Source: Aestuariibacter salexigens DSM 15300
GTDB taxonomy: Bacteria > Pseudomonadota > Gammaproteobacteria > Enterobacterales > Alteromonadaceae
DNA: 64,000 nt
Direction: 5' to 3'
NCBI RefSeq assembly: GCF_000429145.1
Contig: NZ_AUBH01000001.1
Span: 682,001-746,000 of the forward strand
Positions 48,724-58,400 of the stretch are shown in pieces; the stretch's first letter is position 1; each line of letters begins with the position of its first letter. The position numbers were made by a program, and so were the translations under genes. The notes under the pieces are model-generated. The model was not told where the DNA came from. It searched no databases and saw only the letters and a list, made by a program, of their open reading frames with translations.

Positions 48724-49317
48724 ATGAATTTTATTGAGCACCCCAGTCTATACCGAGCACTAGGACAGTTAATTGAGTCTGACAAATATCGCTCAGAGAC
48801 AGTAGAACGAGATCTGTGGAATATCTATGGCATGGAAGCAACTGTAGTTGTGATTGATATGACCCAGTTCACCAAAGTCACCCAGGCCCATGGCATTGTT
48901 TATTACCTGTCGCTGATAAAGAGAATGCAGGATTGCGTATCTATCTGTATTCCCCGCTTTAATGGCACCTTAATTAAGTTCTCGGCCGACAACGCGTTTC
49001 TTATTTTTGACACCGTTGAAGAAGCCCTGACATGCCTGATTGATATCAATAAGCAGGTAGAAAAAGAAAACAACAAGACACCAGACAAGCACAACATCGA
49101 GCTGTGTAGCGGTCTGGACCATGGCAAGATCCTCAATATCGACAATTGTGATCTATTTGGCGACGCGGTAAACATCGCTTCAAAGCTTGGTGAAGACTGT
49201 GCCGATTCTGGCGAGGTGCTGATCAGTAAGCGCGCCATGGGTTATGTCGAACCCGGGAAATATGAGTACGTAGATTACCCGAATGAATTTTGTGAAGCTT
49301 ACCGGGTGATTTTGTAG
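48724..49317 (+). CDS. Class III adenylate/guanylate cyclase-like domain protein
   Basis: 197 residues, one cyclase homology domain with a short helical N-terminus and no sensor domain. Metal-binding Asp residues are present: Asp45 in VVIDMTQF and Asp89 in KFSADNAFL, though the usual GDG is ADN. LFGDAVNIASKL keeps the Asn of the VNxAxR motif but has Lys where the transition-state Arg is expected. It may be weakly active, use an altered mechanism or act as a regulator. Divergent from lolD. Confidence 0.75.
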   Translation: MNFIEHPSLYRALGQLIESDKYRSETVERDLWNIYGMEATVVVIDMTQFTKVTQAHGIVYYLSLIKRMQDCVSICIPRFNGTLIKFSADNAFLIFDTVEEALTCLIDINKQVEKENNKTPDKHNIELCSGLDHGKILNIDNCDLFGDAVNIASKLGEDCADSGEVLISKRAMGYVEPGKYEYVDYPNEFCEAYRVIL

Positions 49318-49335
49318 AAAAACTTAGATATGAAA

Positions 49336-49363
49336 TGGCGGAGTGGACGGGATTACTCGGACC
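49336..49363 (-). pseudogene. 3' fragment of tRNA-Asp
   Basis: Seventeen bases (49336-49352) are identical to the CCA end and acceptor/T-stem of the intact tRNA-Asp copies; the match then continues with a three-base insertion (TTA) and a mismatch, breaking the T-loop. No D-arm or anticodon follows; a chain of small hairpins does. Confidence 0.75.
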
Positions 49364-49374
49364 TCCCTGCCCTC

Positions 49375-49450
49375 GCCCTTCGGGCCTTGCTCTCGCAAGT
49401 TCCAAAACGCTCCCGGCGTTTTGGTCGAACCGCTTCGCGGGCTCTCGCCC
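49375..49450 (-). repeat. Chain of five consecutive small hairpins beside tRNA-Asp
   Basis: Perfect stems: GCCC/GGGC (49375-49385), CTTGC/GCAAG (49386-49399), CCAAAACGC/GCGTTTTGG (49402-49424), CCGC/GCGG (49430-49440) and GGGC/GCCC (49439-49450). On the minus strand their loops are GAA, GAGA, CGGGA, GAA, GAGA, so several are stable GNRA-type or triloops. There is no convincing protein in this stretch. Confidence 0.7.
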
Positions 49451-49472
49451 CGTCATGTTTTTTTGCAGGCAC

Positions 49473-49493
49473 AAAAAAACCACCCAAAGGTGG
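49473..49493 (-). terminator. Terminator of the tRNA-Asp transcript
   Basis: On the minus strand CCACC-TTTG-GGTGG followed by seven T, 20 bases after the CCA end of the downstream tRNA-Asp copy. Confidence 0.85.
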
Positions 49494-49512
49494 CCAATAT
49501 TTCTTCTTAAAA

Positions 49513-49589
49513 TGGCGGAGTGGACGGGACTCGAACCCGCGACCCCCGGCGTGACAGGCCGGTATTCTAACCAACTGAACTACCACTCC
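49513..49589 (-). tRNA. tRNA-Asp (anticodon GTC), copy 1
   Basis: 77 bases. Acceptor GGAGTGG pairs with CCACTCC, discriminator G and encoded CCA (49515-49513); D-arm GTTCAGTTGGTTAGAAT; anticodon GTC (plus-strand GAC at 49553-49555) in the loop CTGTCAC; T-arm GGGTTCGAGTCCC. Identical to copy 2 over all 77 bases. Confidence 0.97.
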
Positions 49590-49674
49590 GCAGTGGTGTA
49601 AAACTTCGTTTCATCCTGAAGATTCATTCCAGGTCGTACTTCCTGTACTCCCTCTTCGCTACTTAACGCCTTGA

Positions 49675-49704
49675 CGTTAAGTCAATGCGTTTTCGCTTCG
49701 CGAA
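49675..49704 (-). repeat. Small hairpins in the tRNA-Asp spacer
   Basis: Within the spacer between the tRNA copies lie GTAC/GTAC (49636-49648), TTAACG/CGTTAA (49663-49680) and TTCGC/GCGAA (49692-49704). The last abuts the tRNA fragment and shares the GAA loop seen in the downstream hairpin chain. Confidence 0.55.
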
Positions 49705-49735
49705 CCAGTAGCTCAGCCAACTGAACTACCACTCC
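49705..49735 (-). pseudogene. 5' fragment of tRNA-Asp
   Basis: 27 bases (49717-49743) are identical to the 5' acceptor strand, D-stem and 5' flank of tRNA-Asp copy 1. After the D-loop TTGG the sequence changes to CTGAGCTAC, which pairs with GTAGTTCAG to make a 9-bp hairpin instead of a D-arm. Anticodon and T-arm are missing. Confidence 0.75.
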
Positions 49736-49768
49736 GCAGTGGTATGATTGTTACTCCATAAAACGAGT

Positions 49769-49845
49769 TGGCGGAGTGGACGGGACTCGAACCCGCGACC
49801 CCCGGCGTGACAGGCCGGTATTCTAACCAACTGAACTACCACTCC
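49769..49845 (-). tRNA. tRNA-Asp (anticodon GTC), copy 2
   Basis: 77 bases with encoded CCA (49771-49769), identical to copy 1. It is the promoter-proximal copy of the minus-strand array; copy 1 follows 179 bases later with the 5' fragment between them. Confidence 0.97.
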
Positions 49846-49992
49846 GCATTTTCGTTTTATTTCAGTGAGTTAGTAGAGTTTAAGTAACTCCCCAGCCCTC
49901 ACTGCGGCGCAGATGATACGTATTCACCGTATATGAGTCAACTTATTTTGATGGATTTTTTTAAGCTAATTGTTCGACTGCGTAGTTTATGA

Positions 49993-51456
49993 TCAATTGC
50001 TGCTATCAGCGCCGCCAGTTGGCAATGATAGCTTGTCAGCATCGTCTTTGCTCTTGCCTTTTTTACGACCAAATAACCCAGTTAATTTTTCCATTAATCC
50101 ACCGCGCGGGGATGTAGTCGCCGCGCTTTCACTCTTGTAAGTAGCATTAGGCGCGGCTTTTTTACGTGCCATCCACCAGATAACGAGTCCACCAATAATA
50201 ATAATGCTTGCATTCACAATACCTAGCCACATCAATAATTCACCGGTTGACATGCCCTCCGGCTCCTCGGGCGGCACGGGCATCGTTACAGGCATGTTTT
50301 CACGTTGCGGCGTGTCCTGCTTCATATCAGTTTCAGTGGCGACCGGAGGTTCAATCTCAATTTCCGGCTGCTCTACTAAAAACGAGTATTGCGGCACGTC
50401 GAGAATAAAGTCTCTGCCGTTGACGGTTTTACCGTACGCTGTGAGCTTCACTCGGTACACGCCATACTCATAGTTGATGATCAGGTGCTCGCGGGGCTGA
50501 TCTGAGGACTCTGTCAGAGAAAAGTTCTGCACATCACCATTAGGGAACGTAACCTTACCGTCTATAAGCAGGCTGTTGATATCTACCAGATCTCTTTGTA
50601 CATCGATAATGATTTTATGATAGCCATCCCCGCCACCATCGATGAGATAATCAAAGATCACCGGGTTCGGATACAGCATTAAGGGATCGTCGACCTGCTC
50701 GCGGGAAAACATCGGCGTACTGACCTTAAATTTAGGACGCCACTCGCCATCAGCAATCGACAGATTGAATTGTCCGGTGAATACACCGTCCAGCGGGGCT
50801 TCATCCATCCCCATACCGTTGTCAACAAAGGTCGCAATGGTTTCGGTACTGGCACCGAAATTGTTGTAATTGGGGTTATTGGTGCTTTCCAGCTCAATAC
50901 TCAGGCTCACTACATCACGGAACTGATTGTAATCAATAGGCTTACCATTGTTGGTAAGAAAGGCAGTTTGTTTGAGGATCTCTCCTGAGAAAATAATCGG
51001 TGGTAGTGGTTCAGCATGTAACCGCAGATCGCTTAGCACCATCACGCGACTATCCGGCAGTATCTGCCCCACTGCCTGCCACGGACCGGGCACCGGATTA
51101 CGGATTTGGATCATGTCGTAGGTTTCAGCGTCGTACCAGGACACGCGATCGCCATCCGAGTCAATCTGAAATATTTTCGAGCCGTCGGGACGAACCAGCA
51201 CCACAGGCGCGCTACCATAGCGACGAAAAAACACCATGGTGATTTCTTCGACGTTGTGATCGATTCTGAATCGATTCCTCAGCAGTTCGATACTGTTGTG
51301 ATAATCGTCCCCGAGCAATTCGATCGGGTTTTCCCGGCTTTCCATCGCATCGGTATTCTGCTCTTGTTCAGATGAAGCCTGTGCGATGACTGCCTGACTG
51401 CATATTACACACAGTAGCAGCGTTAAAGTGGTAACAAAGCCGGTTGCTGTTCTCAT
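49993..51456 (-). CDS. TIGR03503-type membrane-anchored protein of unknown function
   Basis: 487 residues. N-terminal signal peptide (FVTTLTLLLCVICSQAVIAQA), a large beta-rich periplasmic part with PVVLVRPDGSKIF, DGVFTGQFNL and YEYGVYRVKLTAYG, a Pro-rich linker, one membrane segment (WLGIVNASIIIIGGLVIWW) and a charged cytosolic tail. This layout fits the TIGR03503 conserved gammaproteobacterial family; the name is from memory. It begins three bases after dnaQ, so it is cotranscribed with it, though no link to replication is evident. Confidence 0.75.
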   Translation of the reverse strand: MRTATGFVTTLTLLLCVICSQAVIAQASSEQEQNTDAMESRENPIELLGDDYHNSIELLRNRFRIDHNVEEITMVFFRRYGSAPVVLVRPDGSKIFQIDSDGDRVSWYDAETYDMIQIRNPVPGPWQAVGQILPDSRVMVLSDLRLHAEPLPPIIFSGEILKQTAFLTNNGKPIDYNQFRDVVSLSIELESTNNPNYNNFGASTETIATFVDNGMGMDEAPLDGVFTGQFNLSIADGEWRPKFKVSTPMFSREQVDDPLMLYPNPVIFDYLIDGGGDGYHKIIIDVQRDLVDINSLLIDGKVTFPNGDVQNFSLTESSDQPREHLIINYEYGVYRVKLTAYGKTVNGRDFILDVPQYSFLVEQPEIEIEPPVATETDMKQDTPQRENMPVTMPVPPEEPEGMSTGELLMWLGIVNASIIIIGGLVIWWMARKKAAPNATYKSESAATTSPRGGLMEKLTGLFGRKKGKSKDDADKLSLPTGGADSSN

Positions 51457-51459
51457 AGT

Positions 51460-52173
51460 TTACTGTTGGCGCCATAGACAAGTTTGCCCGCCTTGCTTTT
51501 CGACGATGTCGAGACGAGCTTCATGTTGTTCTAATTCATCGGCGCTAGCGTAAATTATCTTTAATGGTTTTCGCTCTGCAGGCAGTCTGCGGATGGTCTC
51601 TTCATCATTTGACATATCGTTTTGGGTCTTGCCAGACAGGTTTAAGGCTGTTTGGCCACCCGTCATAAACAAATAGACATCAGCCAGAATTTCGGCGTCC
51701 AGCAAGGCGCCGTGCAGTTCACGGTGGGAGTTATCTATACCGTAGCGTTTACACAATGCATCAAGGTTATTCTTTTGCCCCGGATGCATATTTCGCGCGA
51801 GCACCAGTGAATCCAGTACCGTACAGCGCTGCTCTGTTGTGACATCACGATAAGCCGGTAGCATCGAAAGCTCATGGTCGATAAAGCCGACGTCAAACGG
51901 TGCGTTGTGGATCACCAGTTGCGCGCCGTCAATGAATTGCAAAAAGTCATCGACAATCACATCAAAGGTGGGCTTATCTGCCAAAAACTCGTTAGTGATG
52001 CCGTGCACTTCAATCGCCTCTTGCTCTACAACGCGCTGAGGATTGATATACACATGGTAATGATTGCCGGTGAGTTTGCGGTTGATCATTTCAACACAAC
52101 CGATTTCGATGATGCGGTGCCCTTCTTTCGGGTCAATACCTGTGGTTTCGGTATCCAGTACGATTTGTCTCAT
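51460..52173 (-). CDS. dnaQ: DNA polymerase III epsilon subunit (proofreading exonuclease)
   Basis: 237 residues. Exo I VLDTETTGIDP, Exo II HNAPFDVGFIDHE, Exo III HGALLDAEILADVY with the essential His and Asp. The linker motif QTALNL is a clamp-binding sequence, and the C-terminal part would bind the alpha subunit. Divergent from rnhA across 87 bases, as in E. coli. Confidence 0.95.
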   Translation of the reverse strand: MRQIVLDTETTGIDPKEGHRIIEIGCVEMINRKLTGNHYHVYINPQRVVEQEAIEVHGITNEFLADKPTFDVIVDDFLQFIDGAQLVIHNAPFDVGFIDHELSMLPAYRDVTTEQRCTVLDSLVLARNMHPGQKNNLDALCKRYGIDNSHRELHGALLDAEILADVYLFMTGGQTALNLSGKTQNDMSNDEETIRRLPAERKPLKIIYASADELEQHEARLDIVEKQGGQTCLWRQQ

Positions 52174-52260
52174 CAGAAAATATTCAGACCTGTTACTCTT
52201 GGATTTTCATCATTATACTTGGCGCGCTTGGAAACTCACGGACTTTAACAAGGCGCAACG

Positions 52261-52728
52261 ATGGCAAAAAAGCATGTAGAAATATTCACCGATGGCTCCT
52301 GTTTAGGCAATCCGGGGCCCGGCGGTTACGGTGCCGTCATGCTTTATAACAAACATCGTAAAGAGCTGAGCGGCGGGTTTGCCAACACCACCAACAACCG
52401 CATGGAATTGCTGGCCGCTATTATGGCGCTAAAAACACTACGTGAGACCTGCCAGGTCAACCTCACCACTGACAGTCAGTATGTCAAGAATGGCATTAAC
52501 CAGTGGATCCATAACTGGCGCAAGAATGGCTGGCGTACCGCAGACAAAAAGCCGGTCAAAAACGTCGATTTATGGCAACAGCTGGATGAACAGGTAAGTC
52601 GCCATCACATCACCTGGCACTGGGTCAAGGGCCACAGCGGACACGCAGAAAACGAGCGCTGTGACCAGTTGGCGAGAGAGGCAGCCCAACAGCCTGACCT
52701 GCCCGAAGACAGCGGCTTTGCGCAATAA
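52261..52728 (+). CDS. rnhA: Ribonuclease HI
   Basis: 155 residues. Catalytic acids: [14 protein letters not shown] (Asp), [10 protein letters not shown] (Glu), [10 protein letters not shown] (Asp) and the late Asp in [11 protein letters not shown]; the GHSGHAENE handle motif is present. It removes RNA from RNA-DNA hybrids. An AAGG lies 6-7 bases before the ATG (ACAAGGCGCAACG). Confidence 0.96.
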   Translation: MAKKHVEIFTDGSCLGNPGPGGYGAVMLYNKHRKELSGGFANTTNNRMELLAAIMALKTLRETCQVNLTTDSQYVKNGINQWIHNWRKNGWRTADKKPVKNVDLWQQLDEQVSRHHITWHWVKGHSGHAENERCDQLAREAAQQPDLPEDSGFAQ

Positions 52729-52741
52729 CCAATGTGCCTCG

Positions 52742-53716
52742 TTACCAGGTACAAATAAGTTTACCCTTGGATTGATTGTTTTCGAGACGAAGATGAGCAA
52801 CACCGACCTCTTCAGCTGGCATCACCGTGTCCGTGACTGGCTTTAGCTCTCCGCTGTCAAACAGAGGCAAAAACTCAGCGCTGAATGCGGTAAAGAGTCT
52901 GGCCTTATAGTCATCTGTTCGATTGCGCAGCGTTGAGCCCTGAATAGTAGCGCGCTTACCCAGCAGCAGCGCCATATCAAGATTGTCGGCAAAACGTCCA
53001 GACAGCATTGCCAGACACACAATCTTGCCATCCTGATTAAGTACTTTCAGATTGCGATTGAGATAGTCACCAGCGACATAATCCAGAATAAAGTCAGCAC
53101 CGAATGAGGCCTCTTTCAGTGCGTCGGCAAAGTCATGGCGACGATAATCAATTAGCTCCGTAGCGCCCAGAGACGAACATAGTGCTAATTTTTCGCTACT
53201 CGAGGCCGTCACAGCAATGCGGCACTGCCTGGTGCGCGCAAGCTGGATAGCGGCGAGGCTCACGCCACTGGCACCGGCATGTAACAGCACTGACTGACCG
53301 CTCTTTACATCGCCGATAGCAAACAGACTCTGATAAGCCGTGATAAAAATTTCGGCAATGCCGGCCGCATCTGCGAATGAAACGCTGTCAGGGATGCGCA
53401 TGATATGCCGACTGTCAACGCAAACATGCTCAGCATAGCCGCCACCGGCAACCAGACCAAATACCCGATCCCCTACTTTCCAGCCTGTTACCGCACTGCC
53501 TACGTTATCAACTACGCCTGCTACCTCAAGGCCGAGCACCTCACTCTCACCCGGCGGCGGTGGATATTTACCCTGACGCTGAAGTGTATCAGCGCGGTTA
53601 ACACCAAAGGCCTTGACGTCAATTCCAACCTGATGTGCTTCAGGCTCTTTTGGAGTCATGTGTTGAATGGACAGCTGCTGTGGCTCACAGCCCTTTTCAA
53701 AGGCGACAAAACGCAT
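52742..53716 (-). CDS. NADPH:quinone oxidoreductase-like MDR protein
   Basis: 324 residues of the zinc-free medium-chain dehydrogenase family. VNRADTLQRQGKYPPPPG, LGLEVAGVV, GDRVFGLVAGGGYAEH and the nucleotide-binding LLHAGASGVSLAAIQLA are typical of the PIG3-like quinone reductase branch. Physiological acceptor unknown. Monocistronic, convergent with rnhA and divergent from rlmI. Confidence 0.88.
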   Translation of the reverse strand: MRFVAFEKGCEPQQLSIQHMTPKEPEAHQVGIDVKAFGVNRADTLQRQGKYPPPPGESEVLGLEVAGVVDNVGSAVTGWKVGDRVFGLVAGGGYAEHVCVDSRHIMRIPDSVSFADAAGIAEIFITAYQSLFAIGDVKSGQSVLLHAGASGVSLAAIQLARTRQCRIAVTASSSEKLALCSSLGATELIDYRRHDFADALKEASFGADFILDYVAGDYLNRNLKVLNQDGKIVCLAMLSGRFADNLDMALLLGKRATIQGSTLRNRTDDYKARLFTAFSAEFLPLFDSGELKPVTDTVMPAEEVGVAHLRLENNQSKGKLICTW

Positions 53717-53808
53717 ACCGATAGCTCCCGAATAAAACCTTGCTATTACTTTAGCTTGTCTGTCCCAGCAGTTACAATCGCACCCCTTACGATTTACCCG
53801 GTAACCTT

Positions 53809-54996
53809 ATGTCTGCTGTAATCACTCTTCATCCTGGCCGCGATAAAAGCCTGCGCCGTCATCACCCATGGATTTTTGCCAGCGCCGTCAGCGAGGTTAA
53901 AGGTAAAGCGCGTTCAGGCGACACCGTAGATGTGCTGGATAGTGAAGGACAGTGGCTGGCACGCGGAGCCTATTCTCCAGACTCGCAGATCCGAGTAAGG
54001 GTGTGGACATTTGATCAGTCTCAGGTCATTGATAATGGCTTTTTCATTCAGGCCATTGAGCAGGCCCGTATGGTGCGCCAGCCTGTTATCGAGCAAAGTC
54101 AGTGTAACGGTTATCGTCTGGTTGCAGGCGAAAGCGATAATTTGCCCGGCATCACTATTGATGTGTACGGTGATGTGATTGTCTGCCAGTTACTCAGCGC
54201 GGGGGCCGAAAAACATCGCAAGAAAATCGTTTGGGCACTAAGCAAGTGTTTTGCGGATGCCACTATCGTCGAACGCAGTGATGTAGCGGTAAGAGAAAAA
54301 GAAGGTCTGCAGCAACTCACCCAAATATTGCATGGAGAATCACCAGAGCCGGTGGTGATCCGGGAAAACGGCATCAACATTAAGGTGGACGTGCTGCAGG
54401 GCCACAAAACCGGTTTTTATCTTGACCAGCGAGATAACCGCCTGGCCGTTGCCCAGTACTGTAAAGATAAGGACGTGCTGAACTGTTTCAGCTATACCGG
54501 CACCTTTTCGCTGTATGCATTGGTGCATGGTGCCAAGCATGTTACGAATCTCGATGTATCAGATGTCGCGTTGCGCACTGCCGAAGAAAATTTAGCGCTG
54601 AATAATATTGATGCACAACGCTGCACGCAAATTAATGCCGACGTGTTTGAAAAGCTGCGCGAGTACCGTGATCAACAGCGGCAGTTTGATGTGATCGTGC
54701 TTGATCCGCCTAAGTTCGTTGACAGCAAAGCGTCACTGAATCGGGCCAGTCGTGGCTACAAAGACATCAATATGCTGGCTCTGCAGCTACTTAAACCTAA
54801 CGGTATTTTGTGTACGTTTAGCTGTTCCGGTCTGATGAGTGCCGATTTGTTTCAAAAAATTGTGGCGGACGCCGCCCTTGATGCCAAGAGGCAAGTGCGC
54901 ATTTTACAAAAACTGACGCAGGCCAAGGATCATCCAATCCTGGCCAGCTATCCGGAGGGGTTTTATCTCAAAGGACTCATTTGCCACGTATCCTGA
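53809..54996 (+). CDS. rlmI: 23S rRNA (cytosine-1962-C5)-methyltransferase RlmI
   Basis: 395 residues. N-terminal PUA-like domain (LRRHHPWIFASAV), SAM-binding NCFSYTGTFSLYAL and VLDPPKFVDS, and the catalytic Cys region ILCTFSCSGLM. Length and motifs equal E. coli RlmI (396). Confidence 0.92.
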   Translation: MSAVITLHPGRDKSLRRHHPWIFASAVSEVKGKARSGDTVDVLDSEGQWLARGAYSPDSQIRVRVWTFDQSQVIDNGFFIQAIEQARMVRQPVIEQSQCNGYRLVAGESDNLPGITIDVYGDVIVCQLLSAGAEKHRKKIVWALSKCFADATIVERSDVAVREKEGLQQLTQILHGESPEPVVIRENGINIKVDVLQGHKTGFYLDQRDNRLAVAQYCKDKDVLNCFSYTGTFSLYALVHGAKHVTNLDVSDVALRTAEENLALNNIDAQRCTQINADVFEKLREYRDQQRQFDVIVLDPPKFVDSKASLNRASRGYKDINMLALQLLKPNGILCTFSCSGLMSADLFQKIVADAALDAKRQVRILQKLTQAKDHPILASYPEGFYLKGLICHVS

Positions 54997-55017
54997 TGCG
55001 ATAGCGCGGCAAACAGG

Positions 55018-55320
55018 TTACTTCATTTCAGTGATTTCAACACCGATGATGCTGCTGGTGTCTGACTGTGGCACACAGCGCACGACTTTCGCCGTTGCAG
55101 ACAGCGACGGGATCTGACTGCTGGTTGATTCGATGCACACTTGCACCTGCGTGCCCATTTCGATAGAGCTTTCTTCAATCTCGAATGACATGCCAGTGGC
55201 GCTGATGTCTTTACACACCGCTTGCAGGGTACGAGTGGATTCATCATCCTCAATTTTTAGCTCGCACGGTGAATTCACCATCATGCGGAAAAAATTTCGC
55301 TTATCGTCGTATCCCATCAT
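55018..55320 (-). CDS. PilZ-domain c-di-GMP receptor
   Basis: 100 residues, a single PilZ domain. RxxxR motif is Arg8-Asn-Phe-Phe-Arg12 and the DxSxxG motif is Asp38-Ile-Ser40-Ala-Thr-Gly43, so the ligand site looks complete. Stand-alone PilZ proteins act as adaptors for motility or secretion. It is convergent with rlmI. The c-di-GMP enzymes at 9.5-18 kb are possible sources of its ligand. Confidence 0.9.
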   Translation of the reverse strand: MMGYDDKRNFFRMMVNSPCELKIEDDESTRTLQAVCKDISATGMSFEIEESSIEMGTQVQVCIESTSSQIPSLSATAKVVRCVPQSDTSSIIGVEITEMK

Positions 55321-55427
55321 CTCTACTTCTCCTGCCGGTCGAGTTAACTCGCGTTGCGCACTCTCACTTTTATAGGGCGCAGAGTGAGTATTGTCAATAA
55401 TTGTTCTGGTCTGAATTTATCCTACTA

Positions 55428-58400
55428 TCAGGCATCACAGGCGTGCATTGCCTGCTCTATCCTTTTCGCAGAAATAGGAATACGTGTGCCGAGCTGCTGG
55501 GCAAACAAGGATACGCGCAGCTCTTCTATCATCCAGCGAATTTCCAGCGCCTCATCGTTAACCGCATATTGCTCTTCCAGCCGCTTAATCAGCGCGTCAT
55601 ATTGCTGGTCAATTTTATCCAGCGTCAGCATGTGCAGTCGGTCGCGGGAGGGGTCGACAGGCAGCTTTTCAAGTCGGCGGGCAATGCCTTTCAGATAACG
55701 CTGCCAATCGGTGAGTCTTGCAACGCCGATATCACTGACAAATCCCGGATAAACCAGCTTTTGCAAATGTGACTTAATATCGCCATGCGCCGCAATCATA
55801 TCCAGCGGCACATTGCCTTTAAGTCGCTTCTGCACGTCGTGAGCAATGGTCAGGCCAGACTCAACTCTTTGGGAAATGTCCAGCACGTCGTCATTTAACG
55901 ATGCCCTTACCCTATCCCGTAATTGCAAAAACTCATGTTGATGCCTCACATCTTTGAGCTGTTGCGACGTACAGAACTGCTCAATTTGACGGTCAATGGA
56001 GGCGGTAATGCAGTCATCGATGAGAGATTGAATATCCCCAAACGGATTAAAATAAAGACCGAGTTTGGCTTTGTTGGGTAATTTCTGCTGCAAATAATTG
56101 ATGGGCGATGGCACACTCAGCGCCAATAGCTTAATCAAGCCTTGGCGGTGTTGATAGGCCGCCTGCTCAGGACGGTCAAACAGTTCAATGGCAACGCTGT
56201 TTTTTTCAGCCACCAGCGCAGGATACGCTTTCACTTCAAACGCGCCGGTTTTTTCAATGATCTGCTCTGGCAAGTCGTCAAACTGCCACTCAGTCAGGCC
56301 GCGCTGCTCCATCTCCGGGCTGGCAGCCTGCTTCAACGTATCCTGTACACGCCCCGACAGCTGCTCCTGCAGCGCAACCAGATCTCGAGCAAAGGCGACT
56401 TCTTTTAGGTTTTCGTCCAATATTGAGAAGCCCATTTGCAAATGCAGCGGTAGCCCGTCTTCCTGCCATTGGTCGCGCGTCACCTCTACGCCTGTCATAC
56501 GCAGCAGTTGTTTGGATAGCGCATCGAGAAAGCCTATTGCATTGCCTTTTGCATCAAGAGGAGACATAGATTGCATACATGCCTGCGCGTAGTCGGGAGC
56601 AGGAACAAAATGCCTGCGCAGCTTTTTCGGGAGTGATTTGATCAGCGCCACGATTTTCTCTTCGCGCAAACCTGGCACCAGCCAGTCGAAACCAATTGGC
56701 TTGAGCTGATTAAGTAATGGCAACGGTATCTGCACCGCCACGCCATCGCGACTGTCAGCCGGATCAAAATGGTAACTTAACCCCAATGTTAGTCTTCCCT
56801 GCTGCCACTGTTCCGGAAAGTCGCGTTTCCTGACCTGTGCCTGGTCATTTTTGAGCAGCACATCCTCTGAATAGACAAGCTTACTGCGGGTATGCTCATC
56901 TTGCTTCTGGTACCACTTTTTAAAGCTCGCCTCAGAACAGACATGCTGCGGGATAATGGCATCGTAAAACTCCACCAGCGTGTCTTCATCAACCAGTAAG
57001 TCTCGCCGGCGACGTTTCGCTTCCATATCCAGCACATCATCTACCATGCGCTGGTTATCTCGCAAAAACGCATAGTTAAGCCTGGTATCACCATTGACCA
57101 GTGCGTCACGAATAAAAATCTCGCGACTGACTACCGGGTCAATATTGCTGTAGGTCACCTTTCTGTCTGCAACCAGTGTTACGCCATATAACAACACTTT
57201 GCAGGATGCTTTAACGGCACCGCTGCGTTTCGACCAGTGCGGTTCACTATATTGATATTTGAGCAAATGCCCTGCTACCGATTCCAGCCACTGCGGCTGG
57301 ACTTTTGCGACGCAACGGGCAAACAGGCGGGAGGTTTCTACCAGTTCAGCGGCCACCAGCCACTTTGGACCGGATTTAAACAGCCCGGAGCCAGGAAAGA
57401 TCGCAAAGCGGGTGTTTCTGGCACCCAGGTATTCCTGCGGCTTATCTTTAAAGCCAATGTGAGAGAGAAGTCCGCTGGCAATGGCGATGTGTATTGATTC
57501 GTAATCCGCATCTTGCGAGGACAGCCCCAATCCCAGCTCTGATAACGATTTTTTCAGCTGGCTGACAATGTCCTGCCACTCGCGCATGCGCAGATAATTA
57601 ACAAATTCCGCTTTACACCACTTTCGTAACTGATTTCCACTGAGCTCACGCTGCTGCTGCCGGAAACGATGCCACAGATTATAGAGACTGATAAAATCTG
57701 AATCAGGGTCAAGATCCTGCTTGTGCTTTTCGTCCGCCGCCTGACGTTTTTCCTGAGGACGCTCTCGCAGATCCTGAATACTCAGGCCTGCGGCTATAAT
57801 CAGCACTTCTTTGAGTGATTGACGTTCAGCTGCAGCAATAATCATTCTTGCATAGCGTGGATCTACAGGCAGTCGCGCAATCTGTCTGCCAATTGGTGTC
57901 AGGCGATAACGTCCTTTGCTTTTTTCAACAGCCTGTAGCTCTTCCAGTAGACGAAAACCGTCTTTGATATTGCGCTCATCAGGCGGCTGCACAAACGGAA
58001 ACTTGCCGATATCGCCAAGTCCAAGGGCTAACATCTGAATAATGACCGACGCCAGATTAGTGCGCAGGATTTCAGGATCGGTAAATTCATCTCGAGATAA
58101 ATAGTCCTGCTCCGAATAGAGTCGGATGCAAATACCTTCTGAAACGCGCCCACAGCGACCGGCCCGCTGGTTAGCAGACGCTTGTGAAATGGGTTCTATG
58201 GGTAAACGCTGGACTTTGCTACGCACGCTGTAGCGTGAAATACGGGCCATCCCGGGATCAATCACATACTTAATGCCTGGCACCGTTAATGACGTCTCCG
58301 CTACGTTGGTCGCCAGCACGATGCGCCGTGCACCATGGGGAGCAAAAATACGCTGCTGTTCGCTGGCCGACAGGCGGGCGTACAGAGGCAAGATTTCGGT

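Noticed and set aside
49330-49601. Open frames across the tRNA-Asp locus on both strands (74-88 codons, with phrases like WRSGRDSNPRPPA)
   Set aside because: They translate tRNA genes and their fragments. Such peptides are well-known false annotations of tRNA-overlapping frames.
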